Shown piece after piece: positions 7,601-16,290 of a DNA stretch of 64,000 nt (positions within the stretch are counted from its first letter, which is position 1; each line of letters starts with the position of its first letter). The position numbers and the translations under genes are program-made. The DNA comes from Streptomyces europaeiscabiei (GTDB lineage: Bacteria; Actinomycetota; Actinomycetes; Streptomycetales; Streptomycetaceae): positions 3,166,001 to 3,230,000 of the forward strand of contig NZ_CP107841.1 of the NCBI RefSeq assembly GCF_036346855.1, in the 5' to 3' direction. A model generated the notes under the pieces. That model searched no databases. It had not been told where the DNA came from and was given only the letters and a program-made list of their open reading frames with translations.

Positions 7601-8463
7601 GAACTCATCGGCCCCGCGAGCAGATTGGCGTCGCCCAGCGCCTCGGCCAGCTCACGGTGCTCGGCGCAGCGGCCGTAGAAGTCCGCGCGCACGGCCAACA
7701 GCACCCGCAGTCGGCTCTCCGGCTCGCGCGCGGTCAGCAACAGGTCGATGAACCGGGCCCGTTCGGCCGCGTCGTGGCAGAGGGTGAAGACCTCCTCGAA
7801 CTGGTCGACGACCACGAGTGTGTCGCCGGGGCCGGTGCCGGGGCCGGTGCCGGTGCTTGTGCCGGGGCCGTTGCCTTGGCCGTTCGCCTCCAGCAGCAGT
7901 TCATGGGTGCGGGCCAGTTGCTCGCCGGGGGTCAGGATCCGGATCGCGGACGGTCGCAGTCCCTGCTCCTCGGACTCGCGCAGGACGGGGATCAGACCGG
8001 CGCGCAGGAGTGAGGACTTGCCGATCCCCGACGGGCCGAAGACCGCCGCGAACCGTCGTCGCCGCATCAGGTCCACGAGTTCCGCGGTGATCCGGTCCCG
8101 GCCGAAGAAGAGCCCGCTGTCGTCGGTCTCGAACCGGGCCAGCCCCCGGTACGGCGGCTCCGCGTCCTCCCCGTCCTTGTCCGGGTCGAACGTGGCTGCT
8201 TCCTCGACCGCCTGGTGCCACCGGATCTCCCACTCCCCGGGATCGCCGCCACAGGCCCGTACGAAGGCCAGGGCCACCGGCAGCGTGGGCAACTGCTCGC
8301 CGCCCGCCGCCTGGGAGAGCGTGGTGATCGAGTAGCCCGCCTGCCCGGCCATCGCCCGGTAGGTGAGGCCGCCCGCCTCGGTCCGCAGTTTCCGCAACTC
8401 GAACGCGAACCGCTGCACCGGCCCGGCCCCCGGATCGACCGGTACCTCACGACGACCTGCCAC
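4663..8463 (-). CDS. HTH-STAND NTPase-TM-14 x WD40 protein
   Basis: A 1266-residue multidomain protein. Residues about 15-80 hold an XRE-like HTH (LRTEAGGLTYRAMAGQAGYS). An nSTAND-type P-loop NTPase follows, with Walker A GPSGIGKS at 143-150 and Walker B VVVDQFEE around 217-224, then a winged-helix/superhelical region. A single hydrophobic segment (about 535-556, LVTSLACLLALALTATAVAYW) comes next. Fourteen WD40-type blades, each with a FSPDG-like strand and LWD ending, cover about 620-1240, enough for two seven-bladed propellers. A GT/GP-rich low-complexity stretch precedes Walker B. The start GTG at 8463 has GAGAGGA about 8 nt upstream; the frame is open to 8526. STAND proteins are ligand-triggered oligomerising switches in signalling, cell death or defence; the propellers would sense a ligand. 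The actual role is unknown. Confidence 0.9.
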   Translation of the reverse strand: MAGRREVPVDPGAGPVQRFAFELRKLRTEAGGLTYRAMAGQAGYSITTLSQAAGGEQLPTLPVALAFVRACGGDPGEWEIRWHQAVEEAATFDPDKDGEDAEPPYRGLARFETDDSGLFFGRDRITAELVDLMRRRRFAAVFGPSGIGKSSLLRAGLIPVLRESEEQGLRPSAIRILTPGEQLARTHELLLEANGQGNGPGTSTGTGPGTGPGDTLVVVDQFEEVFTLCHDAAERARFIDLLLTAREPESRLRVLLAVRADFYGRCAEHRELAEALGDANLLAGPMSSAELREVVVKPAAAAGLTVERALTTRLVDEITDAPGGLPLLSHVLLETWRRRRGKTLTLAGYEAAGGLDGAIAKTAEDMYGRFTDGEAATARRVLLRLISPGDGTPDTRRPAARAELETTGTGRAEVAQVLEALTRARLLTLDGPTVEVAHEALITAWPRLRGWIEEDRDRLRAHRQLTDAARSWEELGCDTGALYRGSRLVTAREYFGGPRHTDDLTDQEAAFLTASLTALDQEERARARTTRRLRVLVTSLACLLALALTATAVAYWQRQSAVNAQREGLSRQLAAQSAALLESDTDLASLLAVKAYRTSPTREATRSLYAAAAVPLERRLTGHTGTVSTLAYSPDGKTLASGGYDGTVRLWDTATGRTRKVLAGRKIADNPDVVRTVAFGPDGRTFATSHNDDARLRDLDTGRVRASVAVREPDEDNMAAVGFDGDGRALAVTESGRVLDVATGRVATTLRGPTGLEMAVAFSPDGRTLATSTRDHTAQLWDLDTGRVLSTLKSSTGVVSSLAFDSDGKILATGTEDGTVHLWAVADGKQRTTLTSASSRVESMAFDPDGKTLAAGSYDGTVRLWDLATGRADATLTGHTSPVMSVAFSPDGDELATGNEADSFGGGDVGIRLWNVGRNRPRATLKVPGGDLQSVVFSPDGDTIATSSVRTTADDWKTVGVVRLWDTATRRTRATLADGPDEGGPLLFSPDGRTLAVMDSARGQLWDVATRRLRTTLPDRFINGMAFSPDGKTLVTVGDGLVLWDARTGRPRVELPKAEEGSPLAFSPSGDVFATTGGRDREIRLRDPATGRVRSTLTEPAGSASPKRAEGGPFMMFQQVQSMAFSPDGRTLAAAGSDGRVQLWNTDTGELDATLTVSLTEGPVELAFSPDGRTLATAGGSAVRLWDTTTRYARATFPGGGGARLAFSPDGRTLAVGDYRSRLSLWNADLPRPAEAVTHICRAVHRDLTQQERALYLPDQESGGVC

Positions 8464-8579
8464 CGCGCTGTTCCTCTCCCGCCACACCCACACCATCCCG
8501 GACAACCAACGTACGCATCCGGCCACCTAAGCGGAGAGATAGCGTCCGGCCATTGTTTGGCAGGCTCGACACCCCTGCC

Positions 8580-8800
8580 TAACAATGCGCGATCCGGTGG
8601 AATCAGTGGTGTGGGCGGGACGGGGGACGTGCCGCTCACGGGGGATCGAGCGGCACGGCCACGGGGGACCTGCCGCTCACGGGGGGAAAAGGGCGGCACG
8701 ACCGGCCGCCACGGGGGAACGAGGCGGCACGGGGGACTTGCCGCCACGGGGGAAGGCCCTGCTGGCCGCGGGACGACCAGCAGGGCCACTTCCCTGTCGG
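8580..8800. repeat. Degenerate G-rich repeats between the STAND gene and the thiolase gene
   Basis: The 8527-9108 interval has no convincing gene. Its first part is a series of imperfect CACGGGGGAxxTGCCGC-like units of variable spacing. Open frames through it have repetitive, unnatural translations. No promoter elements were recognised beyond the gene edges. Confidence 0.5.
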
Positions 8801-8842
8801 GGTACGGCGACCGACAGCCGCCCAACAGCCGTCGGCCTGACG

Positions 8843-9045
8843 GCCGTCGACCGGACAGCCACCGGCCGCTCGCCGTCGACCGGACAGCCACCAGCCACTC
8901 GCCGTCGACCGGACAGTCACCGGCCGCTCGCCATCGACCGGACAGCCACCGGCCACTCACCATCGGCCCGACAGCCACCAGCCACTCACCATCGGCCCGA
9001 CAGCCACCAGCCGGACACCATCGGCCCGACAGCCACCAGCCGGAC
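8843..9045. repeat. 29-bp tandem repeat, seven copies
   Basis: Seven head-to-tail units of 29 bp begin at 8843, 8872, 8901, 8930, 8959, 8988 and 9017, each built around ACAGCCACCRGCC. Units 1-4 start with GCCRTCGACC and units 5-7 with ACCATCGGCC, so the array shows progressive drift. The period is not a multiple of three and there are no unique spacers, so it is neither a protein repeat nor a CRISPR. Confidence 0.9.
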
Positions 9046-9108
9046 ACAATCACCGCGCTGCGGTCGGCCGACGCCTGACGACGCCGACCGCCGACCGCCG
9101 ACGCCGGG

Positions 9109-10296
<1,188 letters not shown>

Positions 10297-10338
10297 TTAC
10301 CCGCGCGGCGCGGGGCGTCCCGGCCCGGCCCGCCACGC

Positions 10339-10362
10339 AGAACTAGTACGCGTTCTAGTTCT
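10339..10362. promoter_or_regulatory. KstR-like operator 1
   Basis: A 24-bp palindrome with perfect 8-bp arms AGAACTAG and CTAGTTCT; only the central pair 10347/10354 is not complementary. Its core TAGTACGCGTTCTA (10344-10357) differs by one base from the KstR motif TAGAACGCGTTCTA. It lies about 60 bp upstream of the thiolase start. Confidence 0.65.
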
Positions 10363-10441
10363 CTTGAGCAGTCTGCTGAGCGTGACTGCGCGACCGCAAG
10401 GGGCGTGCGGCAATTGAAAAGCCCGTACCCCTTGCCAGTTG

Positions 10442-10456
10442 TAGAACCCGTTACTA
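10442..10456. promoter_or_regulatory. KstR-like operator 2 (weaker)
   Basis: TAGAACCCGTTACTA contains the KstR core AACnnGTT with a matching left flank but an imperfect right flank. It lies about 46 bp upstream of the P450 start, so each divergent gene has its own candidate box. Confidence 0.45.
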
Positions 10457-10502
10457 CGGTCACCGCAATTCCCTATACCTGATGGTCCGTCAGGAGTGGC
10501 CG

Positions 10503-11738
10503 ATGCCCTGTCCAGCGCTGCCCGACGGGTTCGACTTCACCGACCCCGACCTGCTGCACCACCGTGTCCCCCTCCCGGAGTTCGCCGAACTGCGCCGCAC
10601 GGAACCGGTCCACTGGATCCCCCAGGCACCCGGCATCGCGGGCTTCGCGGACGAGGGCTACTGGGCCGTCACCCGGCACGCGGACGTCAAGTACGTCTCC
10701 ACGCACCCGGAGTTGTTCTCCTCGACGGTCAACACCGCGATCATCCGCTTCAACGAGCACATCGAGCGCGACGCGATCGACGCCCAGCGGCTGATCCTGC
10801 TGAACATGGACCCGCCGGAGCACACCCGCGTCCGCCAGATCGTCCAACGTGTCTTCACCCCGCGGGCCATCCGCGCGCTGGAGGACAACCTGCGTCACCG
10901 CGCCCTCAGCATCGCCCGGGAGGCCGTCGCCCACGCCGGCCCCTTCGACTTCGTCACCGAGGTCGCCTGCGAACTCCCCCTCCAGGCCATAGCCGAGCTG
11001 ATCGGCATCCCGCAGGAGGACCGCATCCGGATCTTCGAGTGGTCGAACCGGATGATCTCGTACGACGATCCGGAGTACGCCATCACCGAGGAGGTCGGCC
11101 AGCAGTCGGCGATGGAACTCATCGCCTACGCCATGAACATGGCCGCCGACCGCAAGCAGTGCCCGGCCAAGGACATCGTCACCACGCTGGTGGCCGCCGA
11201 GGACGAGGGGAACCTGGCCTCCGACGAGTTCGGGTTCTTCGTGCTGATGCTGGCGGTCGCGGGCAACGAGACGACCCGCAACGCCATCACCCACGGCATG
11301 CACGCCTTCCTCACCCACCCCGACCAGTGGGACCTCTACAAACGTGAGCGCCCGGCGACGGCGGCCGAAGAAATCGTCCGCTGGGCCGCCCCGGTCAACT
11401 CCTTCCAGCGCACCGCCACCCAGGACGTCGAACTCGGCGGCAAGCTGGTCAAGCAGGGGGACCGCGTCGGTATCTTCTACGCCTCCGCCAACCACGACCC
11501 GGATGTCTTCGACAACCCGGACACCTTCGACATCACCCGGGACCCGAACCCCCACCTCGGCTTCGGCGGCGGAGGCCCGCACTTCTGCCTCGGCAAGTCC
11601 CTGGCCGTCCTGGAGATCAACCTGATCTTCAACGCGATCGCCGACGCGCTGCCGAACCTCAGGCTCGCCGGCGAACCGAGCCGGTTGCGCTCCGCCTGGA
11701 TCAACGGGGTCAAGCACCTCCAGGTGACCACCGTCTGA
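10503..11738 (+). CDS. Cytochrome P450, CYP125-like (steroid C27 monooxygenase type)
   Basis: A 411-residue soluble bacterial P450. The I-helix is LAVAGNETTRNAITHG (oxygen-binding GNETT). The ExxR motif is EEIVR, followed by a K-helix region with NSFQRTATQDVELGG. The heme loop is LGFGGGGPHFCLGKSLA with the Cys thiolate ligand. The N-terminus (GFDFTDPDLL, PEFAELRRTEPVHWIPQ) and these motifs resemble CYP125, which oxidises the cholesterol terminal methyl C26/C27 before beta-oxidation. The start at 10503 has AGGAG 6-7 nt upstream. Together with the divergent thiolase and KstR-like boxes this suggests a small sterol-modifying unit. No ferredoxin gene is adjacent, so redox partners must come from elsewhere. 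Confidence 0.9.
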   Translation: MPCPALPDGFDFTDPDLLHHRVPLPEFAELRRTEPVHWIPQAPGIAGFADEGYWAVTRHADVKYVSTHPELFSSTVNTAIIRFNEHIERDAIDAQRLILLNMDPPEHTRVRQIVQRVFTPRAIRALEDNLRHRALSIAREAVAHAGPFDFVTEVACELPLQAIAELIGIPQEDRIRIFEWSNRMISYDDPEYAITEEVGQQSAMELIAYAMNMAADRKQCPAKDIVTTLVAAEDEGNLASDEFGFFVLMLAVAGNETTRNAITHGMHAFLTHPDQWDLYKRERPATAAEEIVRWAAPVNSFQRTATQDVELGGKLVKQGDRVGIFYASANHDPDVFDNPDTFDITRDPNPHLGFGGGGPHFCLGKSLAVLEINLIFNAIADALPNLRLAGEPSRLRSAWINGVKHLQVTTV

Positions 11739-11761
11739 CCGGGCCCCACCCCCGCTGTACT

Positions 11762-11793
11762 CGGGCCGACGGCCTCCCGGCGCCGTCGGCCCG
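11762..11793 (+). terminator. Hairpin after the P450 gene
   Basis: A perfect 12-bp stem, CGGGCCGACGGC (11762-11773) and GCCGTCGGCCCG (11782-11793), with an 8-nt loop, 23 bp past the P450 stop. There is no T-run, as is usual in Streptomyces. It may serve both convergent genes. Confidence 0.65.
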
Positions 11794-11819
11794 TCCTGCC
11801 GGAGGCAGGGGCCGCACCC

Positions 11820-13892
11820 CTACGCCCCGCCCCTGCCTCCGCCGTCTCCGTCTCCGTCCGCTCCGCCGCCGTTGCGCTGCGCGGCCGTGGCGAGTCGGTC
11901 GGTCGTCCGTGGTTGCTCGCGCAGTTCCCCGCGCCCCTGACGGGGCCCGGTGGTGCGCGGGCCGGTCAGGAGGTACGTCAGGCCGAAGCCCACGCCCACC
12001 ACCGCCGCACCGCCGACCGCGTCGAGGATCCAGTGGTTGCCGGTCGCGACGATCGCCAGGACCGTGAAGAAGGGATGCAGCAGGCCCAGCACCTTCATCC
12101 ACACCTTGGGCGCGACGATCGCGATCGTGAGCCCGCACCACAGCGACCAGCCGAAGTGCAGGGACGGCATCGCCGCGTACTGGTTGGTGAGTTCGGTGAG
12201 CTTGCCGTAGTCCGGCTGGGAGAAGTCCTGGACGCCGTAGATGGTGTCGATGATGCCGAGGCCCGGCATCAGGCGCGGCGGCGCCAGCGGGTAGAAGAAG
12301 AAGCCGACGAGCGCGAGGACCGTGGTGAGGCCGATGGCCGTACGGGCCCAGCGGTAGTCCGCGGGGCGGCGCCAGTAGAGGACGGCGAGGACGGTCAGCG
12401 GGACCACGAAGTGGAACGACGTGTAGTAGAAGTCGAAGAAGCCCCGCAGCCAGCCGATCCCGACCACCGTGTGGTTGAACCAGTGCTCGATGTCCATGAA
12501 CAGGGCCTTCTCCACTGCCATGACCTGCCCCGCGTGCTCCTCGGCGGCGGCCCGGCTGCCGGTGGCCTCGAGGCGGGTGCGCTGGTAGGCGGCGTAGGTG
12601 GCGCGGATCAGCAGCAGTTCGAGGAGCAGGTTGGGGCGGGTCGCCACCCGGCGCAGCAACGGGGCCCAGGCGAAGCGGGTCTCCGCCTTCGGGGCGTACT
12701 CCTTGGGGATCGGCGCCCGGTAGTACTCCGAGGTACGGGACAGGAACGGCACGACGAGCGCGGCGGTGAGCGCGGCCAGCAGGACCACGTTGTCACGCAC
12801 CGGGTGCAGAACGCCCACGTTCGGCACCACCATCTTCGCGGGCAGCGTCATCACCAGGACGACGGCGACCGGCCACACGTACCGCGCCGAGGCCTTCGTG
12901 CCGACCCGGCCGACCACCGCGAGCAGCACCCACAGCAGCTGGTGCTTCCAGGACGTCGGCGAGACGGCGACCACGACACAGCCGGTGAGGGCGACCGCGA
13001 GCAGCAGCTGTCCGTCGCGGGCGTAGTGGACGGCCCGCCGCATGCCGAGTGCGGCGACGGCGGCGGCCAGCGCGAAGAAGACGACGATCTCCAGCGGGCC
13101 CGTGAGGCCCAGCCGGAGCAGCGCGCCGTGCAGGGACTGGTTGGCGAGGTCGTCCGCCCGGCCGCCGAGGCCGACGCCGGCGAGGTGGTGGACCCAGTAG
13201 GTGTACGAGTCGTGCGGCATCGCGGCCCAGGCCAGCGTGGTGGCCCCGGCGAACGTGATCCCGGTGCTCGCGGCGGCGCGCCTGCGGCCGGTGAACCACA
13301 GCAGCGGCACGAACAGCAGCACGGTCGGCTGGAAGGCCGCGGCGAGCCCGATGCAGACCCCGCTGGTGCGCTCGCCCCGGACCGCGAAGCAGCCCGCGAG
13401 GACGAGCAGGACGGGGAGGATGCTGGTCTGGCCCAGGTACAGCGTGTTGCGCACCGGCAGCGACAGCATCAGCAGGGTGACCGCGACGGGGGCCGCGAGC
13501 AATGCCGTGCGGCGGGTGACGGGCTGGGGCAGAGCGCGGGCGGCGACCATGCCGAGGGCGACGACCAGGAGGAGGGTGCCGAAGGTCCAGCCCCAGCCGA
13601 GCGCCTGTTCGGCCGTTCGGGTGAGGGGCTTGAGGACGAGGCCGCCGAAGGGGGTGCCCGGGAACCGCGTGGAGTCGTACAGCGAGCCGTTCACCTGGAG
13701 GACGCCGCTGGGCCCGGCCCAGGTCTCCAGATCGGTGAGCCGCTCACCCTTGGGCGTGCTCAGCACGACCGCGATCTGCCGCACCGCCAGGATCACGGCG
13801 AGCAGCCACAGCGCGGCTCGTACCGTCCCCAGCCGACCCGCCGTCAGGCCCGCTCCGGCGGCACCGTCCGGTCCGCTCCGCTCCGTCGCCAC
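11820..13892 (-). CDS. Bifunctional GT87 mannosyltransferase-like / PAP2 phosphatase membrane protein
   Basis: A 690-residue polytopic membrane protein. The N-terminal half (about 30-400) is a GT87/DUF2029-type glycosyltransferase with many hydrophobic helices, of the class using polyprenyl-phosphate sugars (as in mycobacterial PimE). The C-terminal part is a PAP2/inositolphosphotransferase-like domain with PSLHFGWSLWCG and GNHWILDAVGGA, giving the paired His of the family. This fusion is typical of actinomycetes and probably acts in glycolipid or polyprenol-linked sugar handling. The start GTG at 13892 has GGGAGG upstream; the frame is open to 14060. The last about 40 residues (QGRGELREQP and a G/D-rich tail) are encoded by a dispersed intergenic repeat at 11917-11940, so the C-terminus is an acquired extension. 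Confidence 0.85.
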   Translation of the reverse strand: MATERSGPDGAAGAGLTAGRLGTVRAALWLLAVILAVRQIAVVLSTPKGERLTDLETWAGPSGVLQVNGSLYDSTRFPGTPFGGLVLKPLTRTAEQALGWGWTFGTLLLVVALGMVAARALPQPVTRRTALLAAPVAVTLLMLSLPVRNTLYLGQTSILPVLLVLAGCFAVRGERTSGVCIGLAAAFQPTVLLFVPLLWFTGRRRAAASTGITFAGATTLAWAAMPHDSYTYWVHHLAGVGLGGRADDLANQSLHGALLRLGLTGPLEIVVFFALAAAVAALGMRRAVHYARDGQLLLAVALTGCVVVAVSPTSWKHQLLWVLLAVVGRVGTKASARYVWPVAVVLVMTLPAKMVVPNVGVLHPVRDNVVLLAALTAALVVPFLSRTSEYYRAPIPKEYAPKAETRFAWAPLLRRVATRPNLLLELLLIRATYAAYQRTRLEATGSRAAAEEHAGQVMAVEKALFMDIEHWFNHTVVGIGWLRGFFDFYYTSFHFVVPLTVLAVLYWRRPADYRWARTAIGLTTVLALVGFFFYPLAPPRLMPGLGIIDTIYGVQDFSQPDYGKLTELTNQYAAMPSLHFGWSLWCGLTIAIVAPKVWMKVLGLLHPFFTVLAIVATGNHWILDAVGGAAVVGVGFGLTYLLTGPRTTGPRQGRGELREQPRTTDRLATAAQRNGGGADGDGDGGGRGGA
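11917..11940. repeat. Dispersed Streptomyces repeat, copy inside a CDS
   Basis: TCGC followed by the 20-mer core GCAGTTCCCCGCGCCCCTGA, half of the inverted-repeat element also seen at 32344-32465, 51389-51410 and 60256-60279. Here it is read through by the GT87/PAP2 gene as residues QGRGELRE. Confidence 0.85.
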
Positions 13893-14164
13893 GCGCTGTC
13901 GTCCTCCCGCCCGTTGACGTCCCCGCCGAGAAGGCTCGCACCGTCCCGGTGGTGAGACGCGGGCAACCTCCGCTTCACCGGAGAGTCGCCTTCTGTTCTG
14001 TCCGGATGACGATAGTGCGCGGAACGCTGCCCGCACTCTCAAGGCCACGGCGCGGATCACCGATGCCCATCACGGGCGGGGTTGTGACAGGCCACTGACA
14101 AACACCTGAAAGCATGGCCCCGAGCAGGGCAGCACGTCGGCAGGGCAGCGGGAGGGCACGGGGG

Positions 14165-15481
14165 ATGAAGGGTTTCGTACGGGGGCGTGCGCGTCCGGCG
14201 GAATGGGCGCACGGGAGGCGCAAGGCGCGCGGACGGCTGTTGGTGATCGTCCTCGCCCTGCTGGGGCTCCAGCTGGCGTCGCTCGTGGCACCGGCGTACG
14301 CCTGCGGCTGCGGCGCGATGGTGCCGGACGGCCGACGGAGCATGTACGTGAACCGCGAGATGTCCGTCGTGCGCTGGGACGGCCGCGAGGAACAGATCGT
14401 GATGAGCCTGACGGTCTCCGGTGACGCCCGGACGGCCGCCTGGATCATGCCGGTGCCGAACCGGGCGACGGTGCAGCTCGGCGACGCGGCCGTCTTCGAC
14501 CGGCTCGACGAGGAGACCGCGCCCGAGTACGAGAAGCGGGAGTACTTCTGGCCGCGGTCCGACGACTGGCCGTTCGACATGTTCGAGAGTGACGGCATGG
14601 CAGGGGACGCCGCACCCCAGGACCCGCAGTCCTCGGTGGACGTCGTCGGCCGCGAACGGCTCGGCCCGTTCGACGTGGCCCGGCTGACCGCCACCGACTC
14701 CGGTGCCCTCGGCGACTGGCTCGACGAGAACGGCTTCGCGCTCCCGGACCGCCTGGACACGGCGCTGGAGCCGTACGTCCGGCAGAAGTGGGAGTACGTG
14801 GCTATCCGGCTGGCACCGGAGGACACCACCGCCGGCCTGCCGCTCTCCGGCACCCTCGACCCGCTGCACCTCACCTTCGCCAGCGACGAGCCGGTCTACC
14901 CGATGCGCCTGTCCCGCCTCGCCACCACCCCGCAGGCCCTCGATCTGTACGTCCTCGCCGCGCACCGCATGGAGCCGAGCTCCGCGATCGGCGGGGACGA
15001 GCCCGAGGTGACGTTCGCCGGACGCCTCGGCACGCCCGTCGGTGCGCTCGGCGACCTCACCGGGGGCGGTACGGACTTCCTCACCGCCGTCGAGCAGAGC
15101 TTCCCGCAGCCGGAGCGGATCTCCGGCGACCACACGCTGCGGCAGGCCGCGGCCGACGACACCTATCGAAAGGTCATCTACGTGGACGAGATGCAGACCC
15201 TGTGGGGCATGCCCGAGTGGCTGGTGTGGTTCGGCATCGGGATGGCCGCGCTGGCGATCAAGGCGGTGGCCGTCGCGATCGTGCTCATACGCAACGCGAA
15301 GCAGCAACTGCCGCCCGTGCCGCCGCCGGGTGCGGTTTTCCCGCCGCCGGGCGGGGCCTTCCCGCCGCCGGGCGCCTACCCGCCGGGGGCACCCGGCGCC
15401 TACCCGCCGGGAACGCCGGGTGCGTACCGGCCGGGGTCGCCCGCCGCCCCGGCCGACCCGAAGTCCGGACCGATCGACTGA
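14165..15481 (+). CDS. DUF2330 secreted/membrane-anchored protein
   Basis: A 438-residue exported protein. A basic N-terminus and hydrophobic segment (LLVIVLALLGLQLASLVAPAYA) act as a signal peptide ahead of ACGCGAMVP, the DUF2330 start with conserved cysteines. The domain (SGDARTAAWIMPVPNRATVQL, YVAIRLAP, LHLTFASDEPVYPMRLSRLA) reaches about residue 370. A C-terminal helix (WLVWFGIGMAALAIKAVAVAIVLI) anchors it, followed by a cytosolic tail of PPPG/YPPG repeats. The function is unknown. The start at 14165 has GGGAGGG 10 nt upstream; an ATG at 14114 is less likely. It is divergent from the GT87/PAP2 gene, with 272 bp between the starts. Confidence 0.85.
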   Translation: MKGFVRGRARPAEWAHGRRKARGRLLVIVLALLGLQLASLVAPAYACGCGAMVPDGRRSMYVNREMSVVRWDGREEQIVMSLTVSGDARTAAWIMPVPNRATVQLGDAAVFDRLDEETAPEYEKREYFWPRSDDWPFDMFESDGMAGDAAPQDPQSSVDVVGRERLGPFDVARLTATDSGALGDWLDENGFALPDRLDTALEPYVRQKWEYVAIRLAPEDTTAGLPLSGTLDPLHLTFASDEPVYPMRLSRLATTPQALDLYVLAAHRMEPSSAIGGDEPEVTFAGRLGTPVGALGDLTGGGTDFLTAVEQSFPQPERISGDHTLRQAAADDTYRKVIYVDEMQTLWGMPEWLVWFGIGMAALAIKAVAVAIVLIRNAKQQLPPVPPPGAVFPPPGGAFPPPGAYPPGAPGAYPPGTPGAYRPGSPAAPADPKSGPID

Positions 15482-15539
15482 ACACACCCTGGAACCGCTG
15501 ACAGAGGGCCTGCCCCGCGCCTATATTCATTAGCGCACC

Positions 15540-15558
15540 TACTTAGCTGATCTAAGTA
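15540..15558. promoter_or_regulatory. TACTTAG-N5-CTAAGTA palindrome upstream of O-methyltransferase
   Basis: Perfect 7-bp inverted arms with a 5-nt spacer, 35 bp upstream of the methyltransferase start, AT-rich against a GC-rich background. The size and symmetry suit a MarR- or TetR-type regulator; no regulator gene is adjacent. Confidence 0.5.
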
Positions 15559-15593
15559 ACTGTCCTGATGAAAGGCGCGGGAGGCACAGCTTC

Positions 15594-16265
15594 ATGAGCG
15601 AGTCGCAGACCTGGGACGATGTCGACACCTACTTCACCACCCACCTCGCCCCGAACGACGAGGCCCTGGAGGCGGCGCTGCGCGACAACGAGGCGGCCGG
15701 GCTCCCGGCCATCGACGTCGCCGCCAACCAGGGCAAGTTCCTCCATCTTCTCGCCCTGATCCAGGGCGCCCGCCGCATCCTGGAGATCGGCACCCTCGGC
15801 GGCTACAGCACCATCTGGCTGGCCCGGGCGCTGCCCGCCGACGGCCGGCTGATCTCCCTGGAGTACAGCGCCCGGCACGCGGAGGTCGCCTGCCGCAACA
15901 TCGCGCGCGCCGGACTCGACGACATCGTCGAGGTGCGGGTCGGCCCCGCCCTGGAGTCGCTGCCCAAACTGACCGACGAGAACCCCGAGCCGTTCGACCT
16001 GGTCTTCATCGACGCGGACAAGGCCAACAACCCGCACTACGTGGAGTGGGCCCTCAGGCTCACCCGGGCCGGCAGTGTCATCGTCGTCGACAACGTCGTG
16101 CGCGGCGGCAGGGTCGCCGCCGCCGACAGCACCGAGCCGGACGTCCGCGGCACCCGGGCCGCCATCGAACTGATCGCCGCGCACCCGAAGTTGAGCGGCA
16201 CGGCGATCCAGACGGTGGGCACCAAGGGGTACGACGGCTTCGCGCTGGCCCGGGTACTGGAGTGA
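15594..16265 (+). CDS. Class I SAM-dependent O-methyltransferase (family 3, COMT/CCoAOMT-like)
   Basis: A 223-residue enzyme of the cation-dependent O-methyltransferase family. Motif I is ILEIGTLGGYSTIWLA (SAM binding, residues about 63-78). Acidic ISLEYS binds the ribose, and DLVFIDADKANN (about 133-144) supplies the metal-binding Asp pair. IVVDNVVRGG follows with the Asn-Asp metal ligands, and YDGFALARV closes the protein. It is expected to methylate catechol-type hydroxyls with Mg2+; the substrate is unknown. GGGAGG lies 9 nt ahead of the ATG. A palindrome just upstream suggests specific repression. Confidence 0.93.
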   Translation: MSESQTWDDVDTYFTTHLAPNDEALEAALRDNEAAGLPAIDVAANQGKFLHLLALIQGARRILEIGTLGGYSTIWLARALPADGRLISLEYSARHAEVACRNIARAGLDDIVEVRVGPALESLPKLTDENPEPFDLVFIDADKANNPHYVEWALRLTRAGSVIVVDNVVRGGRVAAADSTEPDVRGTRAAIELIAAHPKLSGTAIQTVGTKGYDGFALARVLE

Positions 16266-16290
16266 ACCGGGGGCGGGGCGGCCGTTCCCG

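Noticed and set aside
4729..8013. Long plus-strand open frames opposite the STAND gene
   Set aside because: They are antisense shadows of a GC-rich WD40/NTPase gene; translations are V/G/R-rich without domains.
8843..9045. CRISPR array
   Set aside because: Units are directly adjacent with no unique spacers and no cas genes are near; it is a 29-bp tandem repeat.
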